Source: JAACFF01 sp963701435 (lineage in GTDB: Bacteria > Chloroflexota > Anaerolineae > Promineifilales > Promineifilaceae). Taken from it: DNA of 64,000 nt. Position numbers and translations under genes: made by a program. Positions 15,708 through 23,272 of the stretch are shown here, piece after piece. The DNA lies in assembly GCA_963701435.1 (NCBI GenBank), contig CAVPAL010000008.1:310001-374000 (forward strand), in the 5' to 3' direction. The notes beneath the pieces are model-generated. The model saw nothing but the letters and a program-made list of their open reading frames with translations. It was not told where the DNA came from and made no database searches. The first letter of the stretch is position 1. Each line of letters begins with the position of its first letter.

Positions 15708-16877
15708 ATTGAACTGTAAAAAATCGTTTTTGTCGCCGGTCAACTCGTAGTATACAACTTTCTCGCCGTTCCGGGCACGTATAATACTCAGAGGCGGCAC
15801 ATCAATTTCTAAGAGGGTACGCTCCAAAAAATCTTCCTCACCGGTAATACGATGCGTTAAGCGCATCTCTCGCTGTACGCCGGTAGCGGGCGAGGTTAAT
15901 TGGTCTTCAGTTAAGCGCGCCATACGCTTGAAGACCGGTTCTTCTACGCCGGTTGATGGATCCACCATGCTGATCACAATTTCGTGACTGAACTCCAGCA
16001 CGGCGTCAACACCAAGCTCCTCACGCGCCAGCGCCAGTAATTCAGACAATGTTATAGCCTCGGCAGTGAAAGCCGGCAGTTCAATTATGGGTTTTAATTC
16101 GGGATGGATCCGATCTGTGATGACGGGGTATTCCGTTTTATAAATATCATTTGTCAAGCCGTTAATCAGCAGCGCTTTGCCCGGTTCAACTTCCATGTTA
16201 TGAATCAATTTGAGCGCTTCTTGGGTCTGAAATGCAGCCACGATTGATGCGCTGGTTGGGGTGGTGGGCACTTTACCCTGCAGGAGGTTTTGGCGCGCCA
16301 GCAAGGGGCAGGAATAGCGCAGGCTGATCATCTGGTAATCAAAATCAGTGAGGGTGCTTTCGTAATTGGCGCCGCGCCCCGGCCAGAAAACACGCACAAT
16401 GCCCATCAATTCCTGGATAGCGCCATCAACCCAGGGACGGCCGACGGCCTGGCTAAAGCGGTCAATGGATAAACGCGCTTCGCGGTTGTCAAGACAGCCC
16501 ACGATGGCGTCTACATGACGAAAAACTCCCAAACCCATCTCATAATTGATGTCGCCGTGCCACGTTTTGACATTGACGTCGGGGTTTAGTTCTTTTACAG
16601 ATTCGGCGGCGGCGTCAACTTTACGACGGCCGTTATCATTTGCGCGAAACAATACCGAGCGGCTCAAATTGCTGTCTTCAATGGTATCAAAATCGACAAT
16701 TAATAAATTGCCTATGCCCATTAAAGCAAGGTTTTTGAGCACCTCATTGCCCAGCGCGCCCGCGCCCACAACCATGACAGTTGCATTGCGCACCACTTCT
16801 TGCTGCCACCAACTTATATAACCAAAAGTGTGGTAACGGTCTGAATCGGGATCAGTAATAACAATCGTTTCGGTCAT
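15705..16877 (-). CDS. E1-like Ubl-activating enzyme (ThiF/MoeB/UBA superfamily)
   Basis: A predicted adenylating enzyme that would activate the Ubl C-terminus with ATP and hold it as a thioester. It has 390 residues. The Rossmann nucleotide loop GAGALG is at 38-43, then VDFDTIEDSNLSR with the conserved D..E..NL.R adenylation residues, and VGCLDN at about 127-132. Cys191 in RYSCPLLARQ, followed by VPTTPTSASIVAAFQTQEALK, is the best candidate catalytic cysteine. MoeB-like zinc CxxC pairs are not visible. A C-terminal beta-rich region of about 120 residues may bind Ubl or E2. It is first in the core array, and 207 bp with copy C separates it from the Ubl gene. Sulfur-transfer ThiF/MoeB activity is less likely given the E2 and JAMM neighbours. 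Confidence 0.9.
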   Translation of the reverse strand: MTETIVITDPDSDRYHTFGYISWWQQEVVRNATVMVVGAGALGNEVLKNLALMGIGNLLIVDFDTIEDSNLSRSVLFRANDNGRRKVDAAAESVKELNPDVNVKTWHGDINYEMGLGVFRHVDAIVGCLDNREARLSIDRFSQAVGRPWVDGAIQELMGIVRVFWPGRGANYESTLTDFDYQMISLRYSCPLLARQNLLQGKVPTTPTSASIVAAFQTQEALKLIHNMEVEPGKALLINGLTNDIYKTEYPVITDRIHPELKPIIELPAFTAEAITLSELLALAREELGVDAVLEFSHEIVISMVDPSTGVEEPVFKRMARLTEDQLTSPATGVQREMRLTHRITGEEDFLERTLLEIDVPPLSIIRARNGEKVVYYELTGDKNDFLQFN

Positions 16878-17256
16878 AACTTGTCTCTTAATTTTGTCAC
16901 AATCGACTGTTTAAATTCAGGAAGGTCTTTCGACTGTGCAGCTACCCAAAGAATTGAGTCGTTGCACCACAATATCGTTTTACGCGACTGTGCCTGTTTG
17001 TCAATTGATTTACGTGAAATACACACAGAAAGTTGCATGTTTTACATGGAAATAAGGATTACTTTCGTGACTATTCAGGACATAACAGGAACACAAAGGA
17101 CAGACGGAGTTTCCCGGAGAAAGGAGAATTTGTTCATCATTTTACCACTAATTGAACGAATCGTAATGCCCGAAAAAGGCAATCTCTTCATTCTCTCCCT
17201 AAATCTCTGTGCCTTCTCCGTGAATCTCCATGTAACTTTCAATACCTGAATAGTAC
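16878..17256. repeat. Non-coding gap with ACTATTCAGG-bounded inverted repeat
   Basis: The gap between the E1 and CAP genes has no supported gene. ACTATTCAGG at 17070-17079 and its exact complement CCTGAATAGT at 17245-17254 bound a segment with degenerate inner arms (ACACAAAGGACAGACGGAG-type left, CTCTGTGCCTTCTCCGTG-type right). This resembles non-coding repeats seen in many environmental genomes. The same ACTATTCAGG word opens the element at 1029. The promoter of the E1 operon may lie at 16880-17060, but I could not define it. Confidence 0.55.
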
Positions 17257-17910
17257 TTACTTTCTTTGTAACGTGGAAATGAAGATTTGGGTCACATACA
17301 AAGCGCCGTGAGGATCAAACGCCGCGCCGATGCCGACATGTGTCCAGATCGGATTCAGCAAATTGCCGCGATGGTTTGTCAGGCGTCGCGGCTGGCGCAT
17401 ATATGCGTTGTGGATGGCATAGATACCCTGATCGCCAAAACTGGCATCGCCATAAACCACACCAATATTTTCGCCGCAGGCCATGTAGCGGATGTTCATC
17501 TGGTCAATACGCTGCCCGACTTTGTGACCTTCAGGCGTCATATGGCTGACGTATTGGCGCTTGAGCATGTCGGCGGCATGACCCCGGGCAACCGCTGCCA
17601 GCCCATCATGCCAGCGCAAATTAGGATTGCCTATCCAGCCGGGCAAATGCTGCTGCCGCGCGTTGTTAAGGAGGCCGAACATCAATGTTTCCAGAGCAAT
17701 CAATTCCGGCGTGTTGCTCGCTGCGGGTTTGGCCGGAGCTAAATCATCCGGCGTAATACGAAAACTGACCCCCTCAAGCGGCGGCTGTTTGGGTTCTACC
17801 AGCAAATCCTGGGTGCGAATAGTCAATACTTGTGGCGTTGGCGGCGTTTTCTGCGCCTGCTGCAAGGCTTTTTCAATATCGTCAGGGGTGAGTATGAGCC
17901 TGTCAGCCAT
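17257..17910 (-). CDS. CAP/SCP-domain protein without signal peptide
   Basis: This 217-residue protein has a Gln/Pro-rich N-terminal 65 residues, then a CAP domain (about 68-212). Family signatures visible are LLNNARQQ, LRWHDGLAAVARGHAADM, SHMTPEG, GENIGVVYG and THVGIGAAFD, including the conserved His and Glu cavity residues. Bacterial CAP proteins (YkwD type) are normally exported; here no hydrophobic N-terminal segment is present, which suggests a cytosolic location unless exported by another route. The next upstream gene starts 62 bp away on the same strand, and all genes from the dynamin-like GTPase on run together. Its function is unknown. A direct role in the Ubl system is inferred only from position. 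Confidence 0.82.
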   Translation of the reverse strand: MADRLILTPDDIEKALQQAQKTPPTPQVLTIRTQDLLVEPKQPPLEGVSFRITPDDLAPAKPAASNTPELIALETLMFGLLNNARQQHLPGWIGNPNLRWHDGLAAVARGHAADMLKRQYVSHMTPEGHKVGQRIDQMNIRYMACGENIGVVYGDASFGDQGIYAIHNAYMRQPRRLTNHRGNLLNPIWTHVGIGAAFDPHGALYVTQIFISTLQRK

Positions 17911-17971
17911 GCAAAATACGGGTCAGTAGAGTAATTTATATGCTCTAAAACTGTTTAACAATCAGCTTTTG

Positions 17972-19222
17972 TCAGGGATTCAACTGCCGGTAAAAAGGCA
18001 ACACAAACTGGGTGCGGTCAGCGTTGAGCGTAATGGATTTGCGCTCAACCTCACGGTCCATTTCACGCGGCCAGGTCACATCCACGTCATAGGTAAGGCC
18101 AGAGTGCAAGGGGACGGGCAGTTCACAGGTGAAACGGCCGTCCCGGTTTGTCGTTCCCGCTACATGACTTTTAATGCCCTTGCAGTGTACGCGCACCTGC
18201 AAGCCATACAAACCTGGCCCGTCGGGATATTCCTGCACAACCACGCGCAGTTTCGTGGTTTTCATCGCTTCCTTTTTGCGAGCAAATTTGCGCTGTACCG
18301 AGCGCGAGAATTGGGCATTCGGCGCGGCCACATTGCCGGTCGGCTGTGGGGTAACCACATTTGCCGACGCGGTTTGGGCGGCGGGCTTCACCTGCTCCGG
18401 TGTGATCTGGATCGCCGGCTGGCGCATTGGCGTTGATTCAGACGAATCGAGATCATCAGTTGTGATTTTGATTGGATCGCCGCGGGTAACGGCCGTTACC
18501 GTTTCATGCGCCGGCTGCTGTGACTCATCAACATCCAGTTCCAGCGTCTCACGCGCCACTTCAGGATAACGCACCGGAACCGGCGAACGGTAATAGGGCG
18601 GCAGCGGAGCCAGCGTGTTCGGGGCCGGCGGCATTTCATCCAGAGAAGGGGCGCCGTGTTGGGCAGCCGCAGCGTCATAGGTAAGTTGTCGGCCCAGCTT
18701 ATCACGTTCCGTGGCGCTGCGCTGAACCTGCTGGCGAATAAAATACGCAGCCCGTTTTAACACCTGGCCGGCCGGACTGTAGGGATCGGGCGGGGATGCA
18801 GGATCAAGTTGATACAGTGGATATTCGCTCCTCCAGGCAAATGCGGCAATGGAAAGCGAGAGCCAATTAATTGCAGCGGGTGGAGATTCAACCGCAGCGG
18901 CGGCGCTGGTGGCCGCCAGGGCTGCGACTTCTCCATCTTCGCCCAGGCCGCTGCTTTCAAGCAAATCAAACAACGCAATACGAACGGCCGTTTCCTGAAA
19001 ATCTCCGGTTCCAACCAGGCGTTCAAAACTGTGACGCGTCGGATCATCTAACAAGTCAGTCGCGCGCAAGAGCGCCTTGGCGCGTGATTCGGTAAAATCA
19101 GGCGCCGGTTCTTCACTTTTATTTAAATCGGAAATCAGCCAGGTCGTCAGGCGCTGGGCAAAAGTGGCCAGACGCGCCAGGTCGGGCTGTGTTTGAATCA
19201 ATTTTAAGGCAGAATCCTGCAT
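17972..19222 (-). CDS. Unknown multi-region protein with C-terminal beta-sandwich-like domain
   Basis: I do not recognise this 416-residue protein as a whole. Residues 1-130 are helical and Leu/Ala-rich, and 130-320 are a Pro- and Glu-rich linker of low complexity. Residues 320-416 are beta-rich with LRVVVQEYPDGPGLYGLQVRV, TNRDGRFTCELPV and TYDVDVTWP, resembling a carboxypeptidase-regulatory/transthyretin-like fold. There is no signal peptide or clear membrane helix. It lies between the CAP gene (62 bp) and the 152-residue gene (132 bp) in the same direction. Three exact or near AACGGCCGTT motifs fall inside it. Its role may be scaffolding in this locus, but I see no catalytic motif. Confidence 0.7.
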   Translation of the reverse strand: MQDSALKLIQTQPDLARLATFAQRLTTWLISDLNKSEEPAPDFTESRAKALLRATDLLDDPTRHSFERLVGTGDFQETAVRIALFDLLESSGLGEDGEVAALAATSAAAAVESPPAAINWLSLSIAAFAWRSEYPLYQLDPASPPDPYSPAGQVLKRAAYFIRQQVQRSATERDKLGRQLTYDAAAAQHGAPSLDEMPPAPNTLAPLPPYYRSPVPVRYPEVARETLELDVDESQQPAHETVTAVTRGDPIKITTDDLDSSESTPMRQPAIQITPEQVKPAAQTASANVVTPQPTGNVAAPNAQFSRSVQRKFARKKEAMKTTKLRVVVQEYPDGPGLYGLQVRVHCKGIKSHVAGTTNRDGRFTCELPVPLHSGLTYDVDVTWPREMDREVERKSITLNADRTQFVLPFYRQLNP

Positions 19223-19354
19223 CGTCTCGCTCCTCAGGAGTAGTCTCGTAGTCTGTCAGTTCATCCTCTTATAGTCAACAGAGCCATGTTCAAAAAGCGT
19301 GCGCCGCGTTCAGACCCGATATACGATCTGAGCGCCGCGCACAACACAATCAAC

Positions 19355-19813
19355 TTAGATAGGCATACTTGTTTCCAACTTATGCAACCCTTCCCAGGTG
19401 TGCATCAATGCTTCCAAATCGGAAACTGATTCAAGATCAACTTCCATCGCAGTGCGCAGTTCTTCGCTGTGCAGGTTGCGATCATGCTGTTTGAGCATTG
19501 GCTTCAACAAACAGTTGATGAAATCACGCTCGGCGCGGGTCGCTTCCAGCCAGAATAAGCGGCGCAGACGCGGCAGCAGTTCATCGTCGCTAAACAGATC
19601 TTGAATGATATTGCCAAAAATACGATTCACTTTGACAGAAACTTCATCCAATCGGTCAACATAGCTCATTTCCAAATCAGCCGCGCTGGGCGTTGCTTTT
19701 TCATCACCCAAGAAGCTGATATCAAAATCAGGTTGCGACGGGACAGCCGGCTCATCCAAAATCGTGATCGCTATTTCTTCCTCAACTTCAACCGGCTCGT
19801 TCCGCAGCGACAT
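19355..19813 (-). CDS. Small acidic helical protein coupled to the dynamin-like GTPase
   Basis: This 152-residue protein of unknown function has a first 45 residues that are acidic and probably disordered. The rest is predicted helical with a charged-hydrophobic rhythm (for example VNRIFGNIIQDLF and LRRLFWLEATRAERDFINCLL). It overlaps the 3' end of the GTPase gene by 26 nt, so it is translationally coupled and is probably a partner of that GTPase. No signal peptide or membrane helix is seen. I found no family match by eye. Confidence 0.72.
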   Translation of the reverse strand: MSLRNEPVEVEEEIAITILDEPAVPSQPDFDISFLGDEKATPSAADLEMSYVDRLDEVSVKVNRIFGNIIQDLFSDDELLPRLRRLFWLEATRAERDFINCLLKPMLKQHDRNLHSEELRTAMEVDLESVSDLEALMHTWEGLHKLETSMPI

Positions 19814-22007
19814 TGTTGTTGCTGCTGGGGGCCGGCATCATTTGGGCCAATTCTTCACGCACCGCTTCGGGTCCATACAGCGCCACATCCAGCAGCCGTT
19901 CATTCGTCGGCAGCGCCAGTTCGCGTTCGCCTGCTTCCAGGCGCGCATGCACCGAGCGATCCGGCTTCATCAGTTCATACATCGTCGCCTGCTGGCACAC
20001 GTGTTGGAAATTACGTCCAATGCGCCCGACCAGCGCGCTGTAGGTTTCTGAAAGGTCGCCGCCCGGTTCTCCAGGCAGCGTAAAAGCATATTCCTGGCCG
20101 TAGGCGGCGCGCTCCAGACGGGAATAAATCTCGTGCGCTTCCAACGTGCGCTGTAGTTCGGAAGCCATCACATCCGCCACTTCCGGCATAAACTTGGAAA
20201 CCGATTCCTGCATAATCAGTTCAACCTGGAACAGGATGCGCTTGATGGGAATTTCGATGCCGCTGGTGCCCCAGATCAGGTTATCATAGGTCACATCGCG
20301 GTCGTCCCAATATTCCGTGCCATAGCTTTCCAGCAGGTTATCAACCTCACGCTGGATGGCGTCCTGCACCATGCCCTGCACGCCGTTTAAAGTGGGGCGC
20401 AGTAAGTTGCGGAAGCGCTCATCCGTGTTCGTACGGGCGCTCAGTTCCAACAGCGCGTTATGGAATGCGCGCGGTAAATCCTTTTGCTGGCGCAGCAAAA
20501 TGTTTTCAAAGCGGCGCTCCTGCAATTGTTCCCAACTGCTGGCAAAAGGCGGCTGCACGCCGCGATGGGCAAGCTGTTTTTCATAGTAGAAGCGCAGCGC
20601 CTGTAGAGAATTGCGTATGCGGGTTGAGGCTTCGCGCAGTTGGCTGCGCACGCGTTCTGTTTTAATGAACGTCACCAAACGGTCGCGCAGCAGCGGCACT
20701 TCACTCAATTTGAGCAGCGCTTCTTTGGTATCCGGTTCAAAGGGATCATCCCGATTCACCAAGCCTATTTGATCCTTGAAAACCTTAAGGATGCGTTCGG
20801 TCTCGCTGGCAAATTCAGAGGGAGCGTTGTCCGGGTCTTGCAAATACACAGCAGGCGGGGCCATGACCAGGAAATAGGGCCGGTTGTGGCCGCGGTCACT
20901 ATAGCGTTCCCAATAATTGGGCGCTATATACCGGGTGACTTCCTTAACTTCTAATTCTGCTTCCGGCAGACCGGAATTGAGGCGATCAAAAGCCTGGCGC
21001 ACGTTGCCGCCATTGACCGCCAGGAAAATCTTCGAGGCGGCTTCGTCCAGGTCACCGCCGGAGAGGCCAAAAAGCCGATTTTCTTTGATCCAGTTCACGG
21101 CCGAAAGCGATTTCATTTCGTCCACGCGCTGGCGACCGGCGTCGGTGACGAGTACAATCATGGCGTCTTCGCGTTTCATCTCTTCCAGCGTGATCGCTTC
21201 ATGCAGCTTCATGCCGGCGCCCAGGCCAGGTACATCAACGATGCGCAAATAGCCGTTCATCAAAAGATTGGGCATACCGGGACGCGGGTGAATCTTGAAG
21301 GTAGCGGACTTGATCAGGCGGATCTGGCGCTGATTGCTGCCCTTGAAGCCATCCTCACGCAGATGTTTGTATGAATTTTCGTCTTCCAGGGCAAGGCTTT
21401 GGGGCGGCGGTGTTCCCGCTTTGAACAGTTCTTTGTTATTTTCAAAGGAAGCGATACAGTCTAACAAAATCTCCAGATATTCGTCACGTTCGGTCTTGGC
21501 GTTGTCTTTGCCCTCTTCCATGACCGCTTTGATGTCATCCTCGGCCTGGCCGCGCTCACCGTCGTTGGTGATGTCGAAGCCTTCGATTTCGGCCAACTGG
21601 CAGAGGCGGCGCACGCGTTCGGCAAATTCGTCGCGGCTCCAATAGGTGAGTACAAGGGATTCTGCTTCGCCTTCATCAGCCTGTTCAATATAAACGATGG
21701 TGCCGGTAACGGCCGTTACCGCACCGGTCGGCAGCAAATTGCGGCCTAATAAGCCGTTAATCAAAGTGCTTTTGCCAACGCCGGTTCCGCCAAAGAAAAC
21801 CAGCGTATAGGTACGCTGGGCTAAAATCTTTTGCGCCTCGTCAACGCTAAACTGCGCCTGGGGCACGGCGCGAATCAAATAATCGCGCGTATTATCAATG
21901 GTTCGCTGTAATTCTATCCAGGTTTCCACCTGCGCCGGACTAATATGCGGCAATGTTTCAAGCGAGTTTTTAAGTTCTTCGTATTTATCTATTTTCTGAG
22001 GACTCAT
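19788..22007 (-). CDS. Dynamin-like large GTPase
   Basis: This 739-residue GTPase probably remodels or tethers membranes. The G1 P-loop GGTGVGKST lies near residue 73, and a Thr/Thr-rich switch region follows (AVTAVTGTIVYIE). The G3 motif DVPGLGAGM is near residue 255, and a VTD-type G4 candidate follows in AMIVLVTDAGRQ. Residues beyond about 440 are long helices with charged heptad-like stretches, as in the stalk of bacterial dynamin-like proteins. It is the first gene of the minus-strand block that leads to the Ubl enzymes, but the intergenic gaps leave cotranscription open. A motor-like GTPase next to membrane-anchored Ubl parts fits a membrane process. The precise subfamily cannot be settled by eye. 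Confidence 0.85.
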   Translation of the reverse strand: MSPQKIDKYEELKNSLETLPHISPAQVETWIELQRTIDNTRDYLIRAVPQAQFSVDEAQKILAQRTYTLVFFGGTGVGKSTLINGLLGRNLLPTGAVTAVTGTIVYIEQADEGEAESLVLTYWSRDEFAERVRRLCQLAEIEGFDITNDGERGQAEDDIKAVMEEGKDNAKTERDEYLEILLDCIASFENNKELFKAGTPPPQSLALEDENSYKHLREDGFKGSNQRQIRLIKSATFKIHPRPGMPNLLMNGYLRIVDVPGLGAGMKLHEAITLEEMKREDAMIVLVTDAGRQRVDEMKSLSAVNWIKENRLFGLSGGDLDEAASKIFLAVNGGNVRQAFDRLNSGLPEAELEVKEVTRYIAPNYWERYSDRGHNRPYFLVMAPPAVYLQDPDNAPSEFASETERILKVFKDQIGLVNRDDPFEPDTKEALLKLSEVPLLRDRLVTFIKTERVRSQLREASTRIRNSLQALRFYYEKQLAHRGVQPPFASSWEQLQERRFENILLRQQKDLPRAFHNALLELSARTNTDERFRNLLRPTLNGVQGMVQDAIQREVDNLLESYGTEYWDDRDVTYDNLIWGTSGIEIPIKRILFQVELIMQESVSKFMPEVADVMASELQRTLEAHEIYSRLERAAYGQEYAFTLPGEPGGDLSETYSALVGRIGRNFQHVCQQATMYELMKPDRSVHARLEAGERELALPTNERLLDVALYGPEAVREELAQMMPAPSSNNNVAAERAG

Positions 22008-22273
22008 TACCTACTTCCTTTCACAATCGGGTTTGGGTTTAGCTACACATATATGATAGCAAATATGTCAATGGGTTTACGCTAATCTCTATTACGTGTC
22101 ACTGAAAAAAAGGTTGCAGGCAAACCGCCAAAAGTACTTACAAAATAGACATATCAGGAATCTGCGGTTTCCTTGTGGAATTCCCACAATCATTTCCACA
22201 TGAGTCCCGCTTGATTTAAGACGCCAAATATGCTAACCTAGCAACGATAACGCAGTGCGTCATAACGAGCATC
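22008..22273. repeat. Intergenic gap containing TAGGTAA-family copy D
   Basis: GGCAAACCGCC at 22119-22129 and TCTGCGGTTTCC at 22161-22172 form the first imperfect palindrome. A second truncated module, GGAATTCCCACAATC, follows to about 22200. No ORF is present. The region separates the divergent dynamin-like and GNAT genes, so promoters for both should be here. Confidence 0.55.
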
Positions 22274-22858
22274 ATGAAAAACGAACAACTAAGGTACACT
22301 TTCAGATCAAAAACAGGCCAGGAAATTCGCGTGCGTCCTATGCGCGCAGAGGATGGGCCTGTGCTTGTGGATGTCTTTGAACATATGAGCCCACAAAGCC
22401 GCTATATGCGCTTTCAACAAACGGTTGATCACGTCAGCAAACAGCGCATAGAGGAAGAAGCGCACCGCATCGTGCTAGCCGATCTGGCAAAAAATCATGG
22501 GTTAATCGCTTATGCAGACCTGCCCCACCAGGTTGACGTGCCCGTCGGCGTGGCGCGTTGGGTAGAAATTAATGCGGATGAAGCTGAAGTCGCCATATCT
22601 GTGCGCGATGATTTTCAAAATCAGGGCATCGGCTCGCAGTTGATGCAATATCTTGTTAAGGAAGCGGCCGAGGCGGGCTACAAAAGATTGAGCGCCAGCA
22701 TTCTCAATGCAAACCCGGCGATCTGGTCTGTGTTTGCTCACCTGCCCTATGTGGTTATCCGTACGCCGGTGAAAAATGGCTCCGAGGTGATTATTGCCTT
22801 GAATGCGCCGCGTTATCCTGATGAAGAACTATTTGCGCAGGATCTGCATTTGCATTGA
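22274..22858 (+). CDS. GNAT-family N-acetyltransferase
   Basis: This 194-residue acetyltransferase has the GNAT fold. Residues 17-40 have RVRPMRAEDGPVL, a typical N-terminal strand-helix. The acetyl-CoA loop is QNQGIGSQL at about residue 116, matching Q/R-x-x-G-x-G/A. VARWVEINADEAEVAISV precedes it, as in PatZ-like or RimI-like enzymes. ERGxGxQ is not present. Substrate unknown; it resembles the acetyltransferase domains that modify metabolic enzymes. It is divergent from the dynamin-like gene and stands alone, converging with a small membrane protein. Confidence 0.88.
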   Translation: MKNEQLRYTFRSKTGQEIRVRPMRAEDGPVLVDVFEHMSPQSRYMRFQQTVDHVSKQRIEEEAHRIVLADLAKNHGLIAYADLPHQVDVPVGVARWVEINADEAEVAISVRDDFQNQGIGSQLMQYLVKEAAEAGYKRLSASILNANPAIWSVFAHLPYVVIRTPVKNGSEVIIALNAPRYPDEELFAQDLHLH

Positions 22859-22878
22859 CGCCAATATTGGATATCACT

Positions 22879-22913
22879 GCCCTAATTTCCTCAAAATTCA
22901 AAAATATTAGGGC
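22879..22913. terminator. Candidate bidirectional hairpin between convergent genes
   Basis: GCCCTAAT (22879-22886) and ATTAGGGC (22906-22913) are perfectly complementary, with an A/T-rich 19-nt loop. It sits between the GNAT stop and the stop of the opposing small gene. There is no strong T-run, so this is a modest candidate. Confidence 0.4.
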
Positions 22914-23239
22914 GGGGGCAGTGGCGTCGTGGTTTTTATCAATGTTGGCGTCGGACTGGGACCAGGCGTGGGGGAAAGGTAAACGCGAAGTATCAAGGGC
23001 AAATGCTCGCTATTCACAGGCGTGGGCGTTGGCGTAGATGTACTTCCAGGCGAGGGCAGCGGCGTGGCCGTGATAAGCGCCTGCGGCAGCAGCGACGTTG
23101 ATGGTGGCGGCCAGGTTGGTGTGAAAACGGCCGTTTGGGCCTCGATCCCCCTTGCAGCTAAGGCCGTAGCGAAAAAGAATCCACCCAAAAACATGAATAT
23201 GACCGCGGTGATTGGTAAATTATCGCTTTTCTTACCCAT
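22907..23239 (-). CDS. Small membrane protein with Thr-Pro-rich tail
   Basis: This protein of about 110 residues has a single N-terminal hydrophobic segment (ITAVIFMFLGGFFFATALAA) that could be a signal anchor. A long Pro/Ser/Thr-rich stretch typical of exported Chloroflexota linkers follows, ending in a Pro run. I prefer ATG 23239 (MGKKSDN) to the ATG 12 nt upstream because GGGAGG lies immediately before it. It has no recognisable domain. Function unknown, possibly a cell-surface stub. Confidence 0.6.
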   Translation of the reverse strand: MGKKSDNLPITAVIFMFLGGFFFATALAARGIEAQTAVFTPTWPPPSTSLLPQALITATPLPSPGSTSTPTPTPVNSEHLPLILRVYLSPTPGPSPTPTLIKTTTPLPPP

Positions 23240-23272
23240 ACAGCCTCCCATGAATAAACAGGACCCATTAAC

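Noticed and set aside
10893..16877. Reading the Ubl locus as CBASS or Bil defence
   Set aside because: No CD-NTase or toxic effector is visible, and the gene set differs (two JAMM and two RING-like proteins). A defence role is possible but not supported here.
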